From contig OY821781.1 in the NCBI GenBank assembly GCA_963682175.1, positions 39,321,254-39,385,253 of the forward strand: DNA of 64,000 nucleotides, in the 5' to 3' direction. The DNA is from Triglochin maritima. Taxonomy: Eukaryota > Streptophyta > Magnoliopsida > Alismatales > Juncaginaceae. The position numbers and the translations under genes are program-made. Positions 10,898 through 22,394 of the stretch are shown here, one piece after another (positions within the stretch are counted from its first letter, which is position 1; the number at the start of each line of letters is the position of its first letter). Below the pieces are notes generated by a model, which was not told where the DNA came from, did not search any database, and saw only the letters and a program-made list of their open reading frames with translations.

Positions 10898-12065
10898 TGA
10901 AGGGAATGTGTTCTGAAAGTTTTACTTTTAAATGTCAATTATTATGAATTGAATGAGAAAATCATTTTGTTCATTGTTTATGTTATTCGTCTTTTAGAAG
11001 TGTTAAGGAAGAGGCTCTTGGTCCTAAACCGTAGAGCTCTAAAAGATAATGGTCTACATAAAACAAAAGATATTCGCAATCATGGTAATAAACATGGGAC
11101 ATTTATTACCGAGTTAAGATTGTCGTGTTGGTCATAGATCATTGTAGAGTGACAACACGGGTACACAAAAGAGGAAAATATTACTTTTGTATACTGAATA
11201 GACCTAATAAGTAAAACATTATAGAATTGTGTTTTCTAGTGTCATTAATGTTTTACTGTCCTTGGTTCTTTGATATGAGACTTATATTAGATCACTTAAG
11301 GAATGCTTGATTAGGCTAGTGTCTTGAGCTATCGATAAGTGTAGTGTAAAGACATTGGTTGGTTAAGTATGAATTTTGTTGGAGAAGATAGTTAGTCAAA
11401 AGATTATCATTGACCCTCTTAATTGAGTGATGATATTAGTGGGCCCCTTGATAAAGCAAAGTTATAATGTGCACAATGTGATTTGAGTTAAGTCACATAT
11501 TTATAACTAGCTTAAAGAGATCAAGAAATGAATACTAATACAAAGATGACACAATACTACTTTGTGTGTATTCTTAATATCATGAGGCAAGGGACGGACA
11601 CAAGTGGTGCACTCCATCACTAAATGGATCGGGTTTTAGTTCGAGTGGAATTAAGACATCTAACTAATTGGGAGCTATAATGTGTAGCTAGATACCGCTT
11701 ATAGCTTGTGATATTAAGCTCTTAATATCACTGCCAATTTAGTCTAGATCCTCCCATAGGTCACACCGCAAAAACCGGGAAGCAAGAAGCTTGATTTTTG
11801 GTTCATAAGTTGTGTCGGGTTTCTTATAGAAAATATGACACATGTGGTGAACAAATAAAATCAATTGTGTTGTGATATATAACATAATTAGAATCATGAT
11901 AAATTCATATGAGATGCATGTATTATGGGGTGCAACAATTTATTGTTGCATAGGATAATATATTGCAGAAGTTGTTAATTTGCTAAACCCCCTTAAAGTT
12001 CAAATTTTGTTGGAAATAAATCCAAAATTTGGAAAGGCAAAATCAGGTAGAAGTTTGGTAATCCG

Positions 12066-12380
12066 TTATGGTTCGGTCGACCGAAGGATCTGTGGATCGG
12101 TCAACTGAACGTGGAACGGATGATCAAGTTGATTGACCGAACTTGACCAAAGTGTCTGGAGTTCTGGTTCGGTGTACCGAACCAGACACGGTCGACCGAA
12201 CAATGTCCAGTTCCGATATTTTCGGTTAACCGAATAGCACTCGGTCAAAGACGAAGGGTTCGTCCGAACGGTTAAGGAGAATTTTTCTCCTTAAGAATCG
12301 GTCTACCGTCTAATACACGGTTAACCAATCGTGACATATTCGGTTGACCGAGTATGTCTCGGTAAACCGAATCCCGATCG
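12066..12380. repeat. CGGTCGACCG palindrome cluster in copia LTR
   Basis: About ten sites matching TCGGTCGACCGA exactly or nearly, spaced roughly 20-40 bp apart, for example TTCGGTCGACCGAA at 12070 and ACGGTCGACCGAAC at 12188. The surrounding LTR is AT-rich. Counterpart clusters lie at 26797-26910, 32366-32850, 36805-37160 and 49575-50130. Confidence 0.85.
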
Positions 12381-12552
12381 ATTTTCTGCCTTTGATAATT
12401 AAGAGATTAATTTGATCAATGGTTGGATTAAGCTCCAAACTTGGTCAAACGTTTTGTGGGTGCACATAAGGCATTTTAGAATTAGTTTATGAGAGAAAAT
12501 GTCAAGAGAACATGGCTTAAGAATAGCCATGATTAAGAGTAAGATTGGAGCC

Positions 12553-12560
12553 TATAAATA
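12553..12560 (+). promoter_or_regulatory. TATA box of the long-LTR copia element
   Basis: TATAAATA in the context CCTATAAATAGG. The equivalent sites in the other LTR copies are TATAAAAGG on the minus strand near 36620 and CCTATAAATA near 53061, so the position is conserved across the family. Confidence 0.65.
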
Positions 12561-13020
12561 GGTCCTTATTCTCATTAATTGACATACATGTTTGCTAATT
12601 CTTTTCTCTCCTAATTCACCACAAAAAGGCACGAAAATTATCTTAAAATTCTAAGTCTTTGGAAGGAGAAATCTCAGAGACTAAGGAAGGGGTTTGTAGC
12701 TAGATTCTAAGCTAGTTTGGAGATTGATTGGCTAGCTCCTTTCTCTTCAACCTTGTTTAGGGTTTCGGTGAACACTCGGAGGCATCCGGCGCAACGGGAA
12801 GCGACATCGTCTTCCTCAACATCTCTGGATCATCAAGAAGTTTTAGAGAACTTCTAGGTATGAATTTCGGAGCCCGTGTTTGTTTTAATAAAGTTTTGAA
12901 ACTAGTTATTGAAACAAACCGATGCATGCATTAAACAAATCGTAGAAAATTATAATTGATCATTATTGTACATAAAAATTCCGAAAATATATATGTACAA
13001 TTAAACATGAAATCCTACAC

Positions 13021-13032
13021 TGGTATCAGAGC
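13021..13032 (+). other. Primer-binding site (initiator tRNA-Met type)
   Basis: TGGTATCAGAGC one base after the LTR end CA. This is the standard plant copia PBS complementary to the 3' end of initiator tRNA-Met. Confidence 0.92.
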
Positions 13033-14172
13033 TTTGGGTTCAATTTTCTAATGATTTGAATCTATAAACGAATTTAGTTTACCATCTAGGGTTCGAACAA
13101 TTCGAATTTCCTGTTTTTCGGTCTTTAAATGTTTTGTTGAAATAATTCTTTGTAATAATTCATTCTGAATGTTTTAAGTGGTTTAAAACATGCCATGTAA
13201 TTATTAGAATTATGATTTAGACATAAGTCTAACTTGCAATAATTTCGTTTTAAGTATAAACGATTGTTTTGCAAGAGAATCAACAAAACCGAAAAACTAC
13301 GGTTCGTCTTTCCTTTTAGGAAATTGGATGGACAGCGGTTCAAAATTGTTTTTGAACTTATGAATGGATGAAAAACGTTTTTAATGGATTTCAGAATGTT
13401 TTTCAAAGAATTGTTTGGGATTCTAGATGATTGATAAACTAGGTTGTATAGTTTATATCGATATTGCGTGCATGGATGCTCGAGTTGTCTTTGCAGGAAT
13501 TGTGAGTTTATATGTTCCAAATCAGCAACTATGAATGTATGTAATTGTTATTGTACAGGGGCTTATTCATATGTAAAAGCCAAATTCTCTCTTTCTATCT
13601 TTAGATAATTGCATTGCATTTGAGAGGTTTTACATAGGACTTGCACTAGTCGGTTTTTATCGAATGTGAGGAGCATGTTTATTTTCTGTAAAATCTACAT
13701 CTCCGGTGCAAGAGGAAGTCGCCGCTGTAGCGCATCGATCGAGGATCGAAGATCAGGGATCGAGGATCGAAGGGAACATATAAACTCACACGATGTGGAT
13801 TGTGTGAATGGTTTAATTTCTGTTTTTATAATTTCTGCTATGCATGTGATGAATGTGATTGAATGTTAGGATGTGTATGAATGATAATATGCATGATAAC
13901 CTAAAATTCCGAATCACATGTTAATATATGAAATTGTCCAACAAAATTAAGAGTAATTTTCCTTCTTATTTCATCCACTAGCAGCCATCGATCGGGAGAT
14001 ACTCTGCTCGCCCTTAGCGGGAGATAGCTCCCTCCATCTTTGGGAATAGTGGGAGATATATAGGTTGTCTTTTGTTGTGCCACGATTAGATGTATGAGGT
14101 GTGTTTCACCCTAGTGAACCCCAAGTATGTTTAGTTGTGAATACAATAGATAAACGTATCTCATATCAAATG
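13033..14172 (+). other. Leader remnant of the nested copia element
   Basis: AT-rich internal sequence after the PBS with no supported ORF. A short run of ATCGAGGATCGA-type repeats lies at about 13733-13770. The element stops abruptly near 14172, where integrase sequence of the host copia resumes in the opposite orientation. Gag, pol and the 3' LTR of the nested element are absent. Confidence 0.6.
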
Positions 14173-14826
14173 AATCTAACTCCTGGATCCCCAAAACGAA
14201 ATTGGCAAGCTCGCATGCGCCATCATGGATCTAACCATGTCTAGCAACGTTCTATTCCTTCTCTCGGCAACACCATTTTGCTGAGGAGTATAAGGCATAG
14301 TGAGTTGTCTAGATATCCCATTTTCATCACATAACTCCTTGAACATTATGGAGAGATACTCCTCACCTCTGTCCGTTCTGAGAATTTTTATCTTATTATC
14401 CAATTGATTCTCTACCAAGCTCATAAATTTCTTAAAGCATTCTAGAGCTTATGACTTCTGAGAAATAAGATAAATATGACCATATCTAGTGTAGTCATCA
14501 ATAAATGTGATGAAGTAACTTTGTCCATGTCTAGTACGCACATTCAAAAGTCCACAAATATCCGAGTGAATTAGTTCTAAAGGAGAAGTAGCCCTAATGA
14601 CTTTTCCGAATGGTTTTCTAGTTGCATTTCCAGCTAGACAAGATTCACGGGTCAGCAATTCAAATTTGGAGCATTCTCCTAATACCCCCTCCTTTGCCAA
14701 CCTGTTCATTCGGTCAACACCAATGTAACCTAGTCTAGCATGCCACATAACTGAATCATTATTCATGGAACTTTGACTCATAAAGGCACTAGTGTTATGA
14801 TTGAAATCATAAATTGCGTCCAACAC
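14173..14826 (-). pseudogene. Copia integrase (truncated and frameshifted)
   Basis: Integrase inserts element cDNA into the genome. The minus strand first shows the GAG-pre-integrase block VMWHARLGYIGVDRMNRL, then CLAGNATRKPFGK where the zinc-binding Cys pair usually stands, with one Cys replaced. The core follows: LIHSDICG and FITFIDDYTR carry the first two acidic residues, and ILRTDRGEEYLS and PQQNGVAERRNRTLLDM surround the catalytic Glu. A break between about 14425 and 14448 separates two frames. The reading ends at ISFWG near 14180, where normal copia would continue toward RT. Position and orientation match the element bounded by the 383-bp LTRs. Confidence 0.92.
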
Positions 14827-14924
14827 AATAAAACCGTCTTAAAGAAAGGCACGTCCATAATAAATGTTAGCAAGGTATAAACCCATATCATTGTTCTCAA
14901 AAACAACTTTAAAACCATGTCTCA

Positions 14925-15245
14925 TCAAAACAACAACATAAATAATAGGATCCGGCCACTTCGCAAAGCCACTTTGCATGTGCCAACTCCAAGAACTTCA
15001 ATGCTAGTGTTGTTTGCCATGTTTATTCGCTTCCCACTTGGAACACAGTGATATTCCACGAAGGCAGAACGATCCTTTGTTACGTGGTCTGTGGCACCTG
15101 AATCCACAATCCACACAGGAGAGTAATCAGTGAGCATCACATAACTAGTCACGTTACAATTCAAGGGATTACACACAGTAATTACCTTTTGCTCAGTGCA
15201 CTCACGAGCAAAATGTCCAGTCTTTCGGACGTTAAAACAAGTCAC
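14925..15245 (-). pseudogene. Copia zinc knuckle and aspartic protease
   Basis: The ORF starts CFNVRKTGHFAREC, a CCHC zinc knuckle in which the second Cys is Val. The protease active site follows as WIVDSGATDHV. It then reads GVGTCKVALRSGR before losing the frame. It overlaps the end of the gag ORF by a few bases in another frame. It is too short to hold a whole protease in one frame. Confidence 0.85.
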
Positions 15246-15890
15246 ATTAGACTTATCTTTCCCACCTCTGGATCCTCGAGGTCGTTTCTTTCCAGCTTTG
15301 TTTTCTGTTTTGTTTTTATTGCACCCTTCTTGCCTTTAAAACCCTGAGCTCTATCTCTTTTGCACTTAAAACCTGCACTCCTCCGAGGAGCGTCAGTTTC
15401 AGCAGCAAACACTTCAGTTAGAGGGGCTTCCGCAAGCATGTGGTCCTCCTCCAGCTCTAGGTGTTTTGCGGCCTGGTCAAATGTCTTGATGTCATCAGCA
15501 TGAGTCAGATGGACCTTCATATGCTCCCAACTCTTCGAAGGCAATGATCTGATGAGAGCAGACACTTGCTCCTCATCGGTCTTAGCACGACCGGCAGCGC
15601 TCAGCTCGTTTATCATGTTTGACATTGCGGTAATATGATGCCTCATCGTGTGACCTTGGCGCATTTTATACCCATCAAACATGAGCCCAAGCTGGCGGGC
15701 CCTTGAGAGGGAGGTCACTCCGTACAGCTTCCCACAAGGCCTTTGCAGTTCGCAATTTTTCGAACCGCAGTAACAGATCATCTCGCATCGAACTCAGAAT
15801 TGAAATGCGAGCAATACGGTCTTTCTTTTTCCATGCATTATAGACATCCATATTTCTGCGATGCTGCGTTCGATAACTATATAACTATAG
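15242..15890 (-). pseudogene. Copia gag (frameshifted)
   Basis: Capsid protein of the copia element. From about 15890 the minus strand reads WKKKDRIARISILSSMRDD and FEKLRTAKALWEAV. It shifts frame near 15715-15755 to GVTSLSRARQLGLMFDGYKM, MSNMINELSAAG, VSALIRSLPSKSWEHMKVHL and HLELEEDHMLAEAP. These are standard blocks of the plant copia gag (UBN2 type). The amino terminus cannot be recognised upstream of 15890. Confidence 0.88.
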
Positions 15891-18092
15891 CATTCAAACC
15901 AAAGGAAAACATAAAGCATTCGATCAACTCCTCATGCAATAGTTAATAAAGCTATTTTACCAATTTATATATTACGCTCCATCATGATTTAATAACCCAA
16001 AAAACGTATAAATCATGGCAAATCAGCAGCAAATAAATAATTATACGTCAGTTGCAAGGTGGTTTACACAAAACACTTCGACCTTGCAACTCCCACTAGG
16101 CATGCAAGTTCCAAAAAAACGTTCCTTTCAGAACATTCCAATCAAGATCACACAGAAATTAATTGCTACATTACTTCCATATCGAGCTAAGGATCCCCCA
16201 TAGGGATTTAGCACTGTAGATGGGAACCTGCATAAGCCTTATAGCAATAATATTGCAATAATACAAAATAAAGGAGCCCATCGTCTCCCTAGGGCAATAA
16301 ACAGTCCACAGTCCATAATTATTATAGTCCATAAATATTACAGCCCATTGCGATATCTATTGCAAATGGAAATGAATGAATGAAATTACGCTCAACTCTC
16401 AATAAGGCAGCAAAAATAAATCAGCATCCATTCAACCATTCATACCATACAAGCGCAATCTTTCCATACGTTGGCACAATCACACGCATAAATAAAGTGT
16501 ACACCACTTCCAAATAAGAAGGAAGTAATATATAAGGAAACAACGCATATATGGAGCATAAGAAAAACGTATATGGAAATACCAATCAATCTCCATAATA
16601 GTATCTCAAAACCGAAATTTTCTTTTCTTTCCCCAATCAACATAATCATGAGAGCGTAAAAATTATCCTACTCGCATTAGGAAAGAAAAAATCCGAAAAA
16701 AAATCCTCAATGAGATCAACACATGTATGTGGATTTCATCATAAAGGAAATATTTCAAATGAAATGCATGCTATCATTCCAAAAAATCCGAAATTCCTTA
16801 AATGAGATCAACACATATATGTGCATCAAAGGAAAGCATTCAAAAAATACTTTTAAGGCAACAAAACTCCAGCCCATAATATGCTCTAAAAAATTTCAGA
16901 ATTTGCCAATATTTCCTTAATCAATATAAGCATGCAATCAACAATAATTATGTTACTTGTATTGGAAAGAAAAAAATCGAAATTTTCAAGAGAACAACAA
17001 GCATATATGCGCATTTTTCAGTAAGGAAACCAATCAATCACATGCATGTTAATGCTCCAAAAACAGCCATATCCGAAATTCTTTGGAGCAACAAGGCAAC
17101 ACAATTATCATGCTTATGCATATGGCAATAAACATCTACTCTAGATGCATGCTCATATTGAAAAATGCTAAATAAACAAGCATATACACGAAATTCCAGT
17201 AAACATGAGATCTAGTCATGCATGTACACGAATCAGAGATAACAACATTTGATCCATCCATGCAATCCGACATGCATGATGATATACAAATGACATACAA
17301 ACATTATCATCTAATTCAAGCATGAAAAAATATCAGAGAATTAAACTACTGATTATCATATAAAACATGCGCAAAAACAGAAGATCATCATGATAGGGTT
17401 AACACATATTTCATGTATACATGCTCAAAGATTAGAATAAATAATATCTAACCCTAATTCGGAAAAATCAGGAAAAATAGACATCTGATTTCATGTATAC
17501 ATGTGCATGATTTAGAAGAATCAACATGGAAAAATAACTTCTGATTTTATCCAATACATGCGCAAAGAATAGAGGTAACAACACAGAAAAAACAGAATTC
17601 TGGTCACATCTATGTATGTGCAATAATAGGAGAGCAACATATCATATTGGCTCGAAATAAAATCAGGAAAAATCCATCTTAAACCATGCATACATGCGCA
17701 ATAATGGAGGAGCAAAATCTAACCCTAGATGCATGCTCTAATGAACCAAAACATGCGCAACAAGTAGAGTCTAGTCTAAGCCCTAATCGCATGTTAGAAA
17801 GAACTAAGCAAACATGCACCACTTATATCTCTAAATGAACGATCATATTATTTCATTTAAAGATAAAAAAAAGTTCTGAGTTTTCATTTCCAGAATATCA
17901 AAAACGAATTTGAAAGAAAAAAACATGAACAATCAACATATATAACATGCGCATCATGTAAATAAGCAATGCTGATTTTTCTGTTTTCTTTCTTTCTCCA
18001 AAAAACATAACCACCAAATTTTTATCTCAAATCAGATTATCACGAAACAAAATTTCGTCAAGCATGGTGAGGATTCGAAGGTAACCGAGATG
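15891..18092 (-). other. Copia leader, AT-rich, no intact gene
   Basis: Over 2 kb between the PBS and recognisable gag. It has several related phrases containing CATGCGCA (about 17365, 17555, 17690, 17750 and 17945) and long A-rich tracts. No protein of the expected gag amino terminus was found. The length is large for a copia leader and may include another decayed insertion. Confidence 0.45.
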
Positions 18093-18104
18093 GCTCTGGT
18101 ACCA
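18093..18104 (-). other. Copia primer-binding site
   Basis: The minus strand reads TGGTACCAGAGC one base inside the 5' LTR (18106-18488). It is a one-base variant of the initiator tRNA-Met PBS and fixes the element's orientation. Confidence 0.88.
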
Positions 18105-18105
18105 A

Positions 18106-18488
18106 TGTTAGCAAACAACGATTCTACAGGTTCAGGGGTACCTTTCTTGGAGAGAACCTGTGGCAGCGGAAGGAAGATCGGAGGTCACCTTACGGAATTC
18201 TTTTCACCGGTCGATCTCCTACTCTCTTGGAGAATGAGCGCGAGTCCACAACCCAAGAATCCACGGAATGAGCTTGGTGGAGGTGGAGGGACGAAATGGG
18301 AGAGAGAGAAGGTGGCGGCTAGGGTGGGTGGAGGCTAGGGTTTGCACACTTGTTGTTTCATCCAATGGGAGGTTCCCCTCCTTATATAGATGACTCCACC
18401 CTAAACCCTTAAATGTGTAGTCCAATAGGGACGCGCCATGTGTCAGTGCTTTGGGCAAATATCTTATTAATCCTAGATTAATCCAATA
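18106..18488 (-). repeat. Copia 5' LTR
   Basis: Partner of 9034-9416, same length, followed by target duplication GTTCT at 18489-18493. The same TATA-like site lies at about 18381-18389 on the minus strand. Confidence 0.95.
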
Positions 18489-18664
18489 GTTCTCGACGAA
18501 GAAAAAGAGGAATCAGGAAGAAAATGGTGTGGTGTGGTGTGCTGTGTTGCGTAGTGTGATTACCAAATTACCTTTGATTGTATAAATTGAACATTAGATA
18601 AACCAGTCGTTGGATCTAAATCTAAGGGAGGAAAATATGGGGTCTCATTTTTTACAATAAGACC

Positions 18665-20160
18665 TGGTAAAGGAATAGAAGCTCCTACAAGAAAAATACA
18701 ACGTTTCTTTCCGAAATTCAAAAGTTTTAATGTCTTTTCCCACCGAAGAGCTTAAGTGGATGTAGGTTTGGTAAATTCTTCGAGATTGGTGTTTATTCAT
18801 GCATGCTTGAGTTGAGCCTTAAGTTGAACCATTGATTTGGGAACGGGTTGTGTTAAAACAAAGCTAGAATTATCATTTTTTGTTTGCTAACATCTGACTA
18901 CGTTGGGCCAAAACCTGGCAAGAGGCTTGTTTGTAAACCAAGAATTTAACCAAAATAGAGTCATGTTGGCCTTATGGATATGTATCTTGTTGAAGTTGCA
19001 CGAAAAGACAATCATACTTGTAGCTACGGCTCAGCCTGGATCGGTTCGGGTTCGGTCCAGATTGGAACTTAATCTTACTAAGTTAAATTAAATTAAGTTA
19101 TTGGCAATTCTGTTGTCTTCTTGTGGGGTAAAAATTAATTTAATTATTGCAAAACCAATTCCATTGAAATTACATCTCCAATGGGTAAAGTTATTATGGC
19201 AACACATTATTGGATAAACTATATGAGATTCATTTGTTGTTATTGGTGACAAACTCAACATTGTAATATATTTGTAAAATGTCTACTTCGTTTGAGGATA
19301 CTTTGATGCACATAGAAAGTGAGCGGTGGAGATGTGGAGTCCGCACCATCTGCTTTGAGTTCGAGCAAGCGACAATGATGTTCCTTGGTACCTCCCAAGA
19401 TTACGACGTTAGTGCTGAGACTGAGATAAATTCATGATGTCACGAAGTTAGGGTGTCTCTACGAGCAAGTGGTTGGTGGATGTAATCTTCGTCTGAACCA
19501 ATGTCGTTAGGTTTAATGTTCTGATTTCAATATTGTAGCTTTCTGTATGAGTAAGGATGATTAATGTTTCTGAATGTTTACGGACATGTTTGGTAAAAAT
19601 GAAGTAATATTTATATACTATTGAAACTTTAGGATTGGTTTATATCTGCATGTTTACTGTCTTGTACAAGGGCTGCATAAATCTTTTCTACCAGTTCACA
19701 GATTGTAGTCTAGAATCGTAATTGATGATGAGATACCATACTTGTATTTGCATATTTGAGGTTCTTAAGATGTGTCCTTCTAATGTAGTTAGAATTTTTT
19801 TCAAAACATACTTGAAAAATATATATTAATTGATATGACATAAACAGCAAATCCGGTCCGTTCTCCAGTGCGGACTTCGGAAAAAATCTAGTTCAGTCCA
19901 GTTGCTCGGCCCTACTTGTAACATATCTTAAAACACTTGTAAATAAAATGAAAACAAGATTTGAAAAATGAAATATCAAAAAGATCGCACGTCTTGTCAT
20001 ATCGGGGTATGTGACTAAGGTGTGTTTGTTTCGATGAGGCGGACAACATGTGTAATGATTGTTAGGCCACAGTTAACGGACGGGTCGAGGTGCTGGGCGC
20101 CTGGCCACGTCAACTTACACCGTGCCACGTCCCCCGCTTGAGTGCCAGATCGTGCAGTGG
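18665..20160. repeat. Long dispersed repeat, copy 1
   Basis: Runs in the same orientation as 61937-64000, starting GGTAAAGGAATAGAAGCTCC in both. In the first few hundred bases only scattered substitutions are seen. The second copy carries an extra ~590 bp (62940-63528) absent here at about 19670. No protein-coding ORF is supported. The repeat type is unknown. Copy 2 runs off the window. Confidence 0.85.
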
Positions 20161-20663
20161 GCGAACACTTGAAATTTGGACCCGATTTCACCCATGATTT
20201 TTTTTTATTTTAAAAAATCGGATCACCAATCTGGAATATTCTGGGTTTTGCCCGTACCGGATTGGAAACCCATAATCAAACATTTTCCATGGACCGGAGA
20301 CCGGTGGATTCAGGTCCGGTTCATGTCCAAATTCAGGTCTGGTTCATGTTCAAATTCAGGTCCAGATTGGATTGTGGCGTGAGACCCACTGTCAAAGTGA
20401 CATTAATATAAATAACAATTTAAGATAATGACATTAAGATAAATATTAACGGGGAATTAGTTGTTTCAATACAAAAATCAATATACAATTATTTGTCTTG
20501 TTCTCGAATATACACAGATGAAAATACATCAAAAGTTGAAAACAAAGTTGGAACCGACTCAATTTTTAGATTACGGAAATACTAAGTTTTGATTTCTAAT
20601 CCAATCAGAATGCATTTCATCTCTAGATTGGAACCGACAAACGGAACCAATGTACGTTGGATC
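20161..20663. other. Non-coding flank of duplicated block
   Basis: No gene seen. From about 20450 to 21545 the sequence matches 25500-26530, and partly 23270-23830, including the AATACAAAAATCAATA and CAAAAGTTGAAAAC phrases. Confidence 0.6.
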
Positions 20664-20671
20664 CAGTCCGT

Positions 20672-20924
20672 TAGGGTTGTGCATTCAGTCCGGACCGGAC
20701 CGGATTTTTATCTGGCGTCCGGACCAGACCGAACTGGTCTGGACCGGAAACTGGACCGGACCGGTTGGATTCCTTCCGGTCCAGGACCGGTTTTTAACCT
20801 TAAAATTTAAAAAAAAAAAAAAACCAGACCGGTCCGAAACCGAATTTTCAAAATATTGTGGACCGGAACCCGGACCGGTTGGTTCCGGTCCAGACCGAAC
20901 CGAACCGGTTTCTGCACAGCCCTA
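20672..20924. mobile_element. hAT-type MITE (GGACCGG family), copy 1
   Basis: 253 bp flanked by an 8-bp duplication, CAGTCCGT (20664-20671 and 20925-20932). Terminal inverted repeats are TAGGGTTGTGCA and TGCACAGCCCTA. The interior is built from GGACCGG and CCGGTCC words, so it can fold extensively. It is non-coding. The copy at 25626-25896 is at the same site in a duplicated block, and the site at 23587-23594 is empty. Confidence 0.9.
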
Positions 20925-21308
20925 CAGTCCGTAGTTAAAAGGTGTTTATGTACTAACGTTGAACTATTATGTTCTTGACACTAAACCAATGGATTTTTTT
21001 TCTAAGTAATCCCAGATGTTAAACGCTAACAGATTTTAGAATTAAAATATAAAATATCCTGACTTGTTGGATCACAGCTATTGCAACTAACGGACCAAAA
21101 GACAATCCGAGTCCTCACTACTATAATAATAACAAATAATATTTTTTCCCCAAATCCTCTCAAACTCCTCTCTTCTCCCCAGATCCTCTCCGCCCAAAAC
21201 ACCCCAAATCCGCTCCGCCCAAAGCAAAACCCTTACCCACCACAATCAGCTCCTCTTTCTTCTTCTTCAAAACCCTAACCCACCTCTCTAATCTCACTCT
21301 CAAACCCA

Positions 21309-21545
21309 TGGCTTTTTTGCACTCCTTCCGTAATGGCTTCCACCGTCTTGTGAGGCAGAAGTTGCGTGGTTCTTCCTCGGCGTTCCGAACCACTCCGGTC
21401 TCTCCTACGCCCAACGACGGATTGCAAACAAATCTGAAGGTTTTCCGTTCTCCTCCAATTCTCAACGACCGGAGGGGTTTATTCCCCCAACGCCTACTGT
21501 TTCTGAGAACACCACTTTTTCATGTTCATCCACTAACAACTTTGA
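21309..21545 (+). pseudogene. Gene X exon 1 fragment (copy X1)
   Basis: Begins MAFLHSFRNGFHRL and runs through FRTTPVSPTPND, nearly identical to exon 1 of the fuller copy at 26312. One C is missing in the run near 21485, which shifts the frame after RRGLFP. The copy ends where TTTTTTATTTT-rich unrelated sequence begins. The matching upstream block (20450-21308) shows it was duplicated with its promoter region. No other gene X exons follow. Confidence 0.85.
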
Positions 21546-21671
21546 TCCGAAAATATGTTTTTTTTTTATTTTGTAGATTTTTTGTGATTTTTTTTTAATT
21601 TTACTCAAAAATTGATTTCCAAATAACGTGAAGGGAAAAGAATGTGAAGTGTTTATGAGGTTTCACGCAGG

Positions 21672-21781
21672 GCACGGTTAACGAAAATTTGGAGGTGAGA
21701 TTTGGTGAGCTGACGTGACAGAGAAAGAAACTGATGTGTCAGAAAGAGAAAGCAGAGCACATAGGGTAGCCCGAGCAGTTA
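21672..21781. repeat. Short PIF/Harbinger-like terminal fragment
   Basis: Contains GTGACAGAGAAAGAAACTGA, GTGTCAGAAAGAGA and GAGCAG followed by TTA. It resembles the right end of the Harbinger element at 40245-40341 (CTGATGTGGCAGAGAGAGAG). Probably a small non-autonomous relative. Confidence 0.5.
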
Positions 21782-21806
21782 GTTTTCATGGTATACTGTT
21801 TTTACG

Positions 21807-22067
21807 TAAGGGTGAGTTTCGGTCCGGGACCCGACTGGACCGGACCGAAGATCGAACTTTTCGGAAGACCAAACCGATGACCGGACCGAAAAATTCAGTT
21901 TGGTCCGGTCCGGTTCAGTCCAAAACCCGAATTTAACCCTTAAAATTTCGGTCTTTGACCGGACTAAACCGAATCAGACCGAAGACTGGACCGAAAAAGT
22001 TCGGTCCGGATCGAAAAATTCGGTTCGATCCGGACACACAGACCGAATCGAATTTTGCTCACCTCTA
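21807..22067. mobile_element. hAT-type MITE
   Basis: 261 bp. Ends are TAAGGGTGAG and CTCACCTCTA, with 8-bp flanks TTTTTACG and CTTTTACG differing at one base. The interior is rich in GGTCCGGTCC and GACCGGAC words. Non-coding. Confidence 0.82.
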
Positions 22068-22394
22068 CTTTTACGTTCTATAATGGTTCAACGGACAAGG
22101 AATGCATCCCATTACCTGTTAAGTGCAAGAAGGGAAGTTCTGCTGTACTTATTGAAATTTATTATATATCCTTCTGAAAAGAAATATTTACCAATTTTAC
22201 TCTCCTTTTTAAACTCTTAGTCTTAAAAACTTCTCACAAGAAAAAAAGTGACCCTGGGGGAAGACCGAGAGATTTAGAATACAGAGAAATAGAATTAATC
22301 GAGGGATGAAATTATTGTGTTTATTTCATTACTCATTTAATGTATTATAGGATAAAATAATCAAAATAGAAAATCTCATTATCTAATCTAATAT

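Larger units (their letters stand above)
10898..13019 (+). repeat. 5' LTR of a second, long-LTR copia element
   Basis: 2122-bp LTR running from TGAAGGGAATG to TCCTACA. A PBS follows it, so orientation is plus. The same LTR recurs as a solo LTR at 36169-38466 (minus strand) and in truncated form at 52377-53522, which fixes its ends. TATAAATA at 12553-12560 is a likely promoter. A cluster of TCGGTCGACCGA-like palindromes fills 12066-12380, upstream of that TATA box. The left target sequence is GTCAC (10893-10897), but no matching right copy was found because the element's other end is missing. Confidence 0.9.
9034..18488 (-). mobile_element. Ty1/copia LTR retrotransposon with both LTRs
   Basis: Complete ends. 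LTRs of 383 bp lie at 9034-9416 and 18106-18488, both running from TGTTAGC to CCAATA on the plus strand. The 5-bp target duplication GTTCT is at 9029-9033 and 18489-18493. On the minus strand the order is LTR, PBS, gag, protease, integrase, then a foreign insert in place of RT, then RNase H, PPT, LTR. By eye the LTRs differ at about 16 of 383 positions with no indels, so the insertion is not recent. All coding parts carry frameshifts. It was inserted next to the AN1 pseudogene. Confidence 0.95.

Noticed and set aside
19022..19915. Possible 0.9-kb element between TAGCTACGGCTCAGCC and GGTTGCTCGGCCCTA-like ends within the long repeat
   Set aside because: The ends are only loosely inverted and the flanking octamers do not match.
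21160..21465. Minus-strand ORFs antisense to gene X exon 1 (also at 26164-26739)
   Set aside because: They mirror the exon on the other strand. The plus-strand reading has the start codon, targeting-peptide composition and splice donor.
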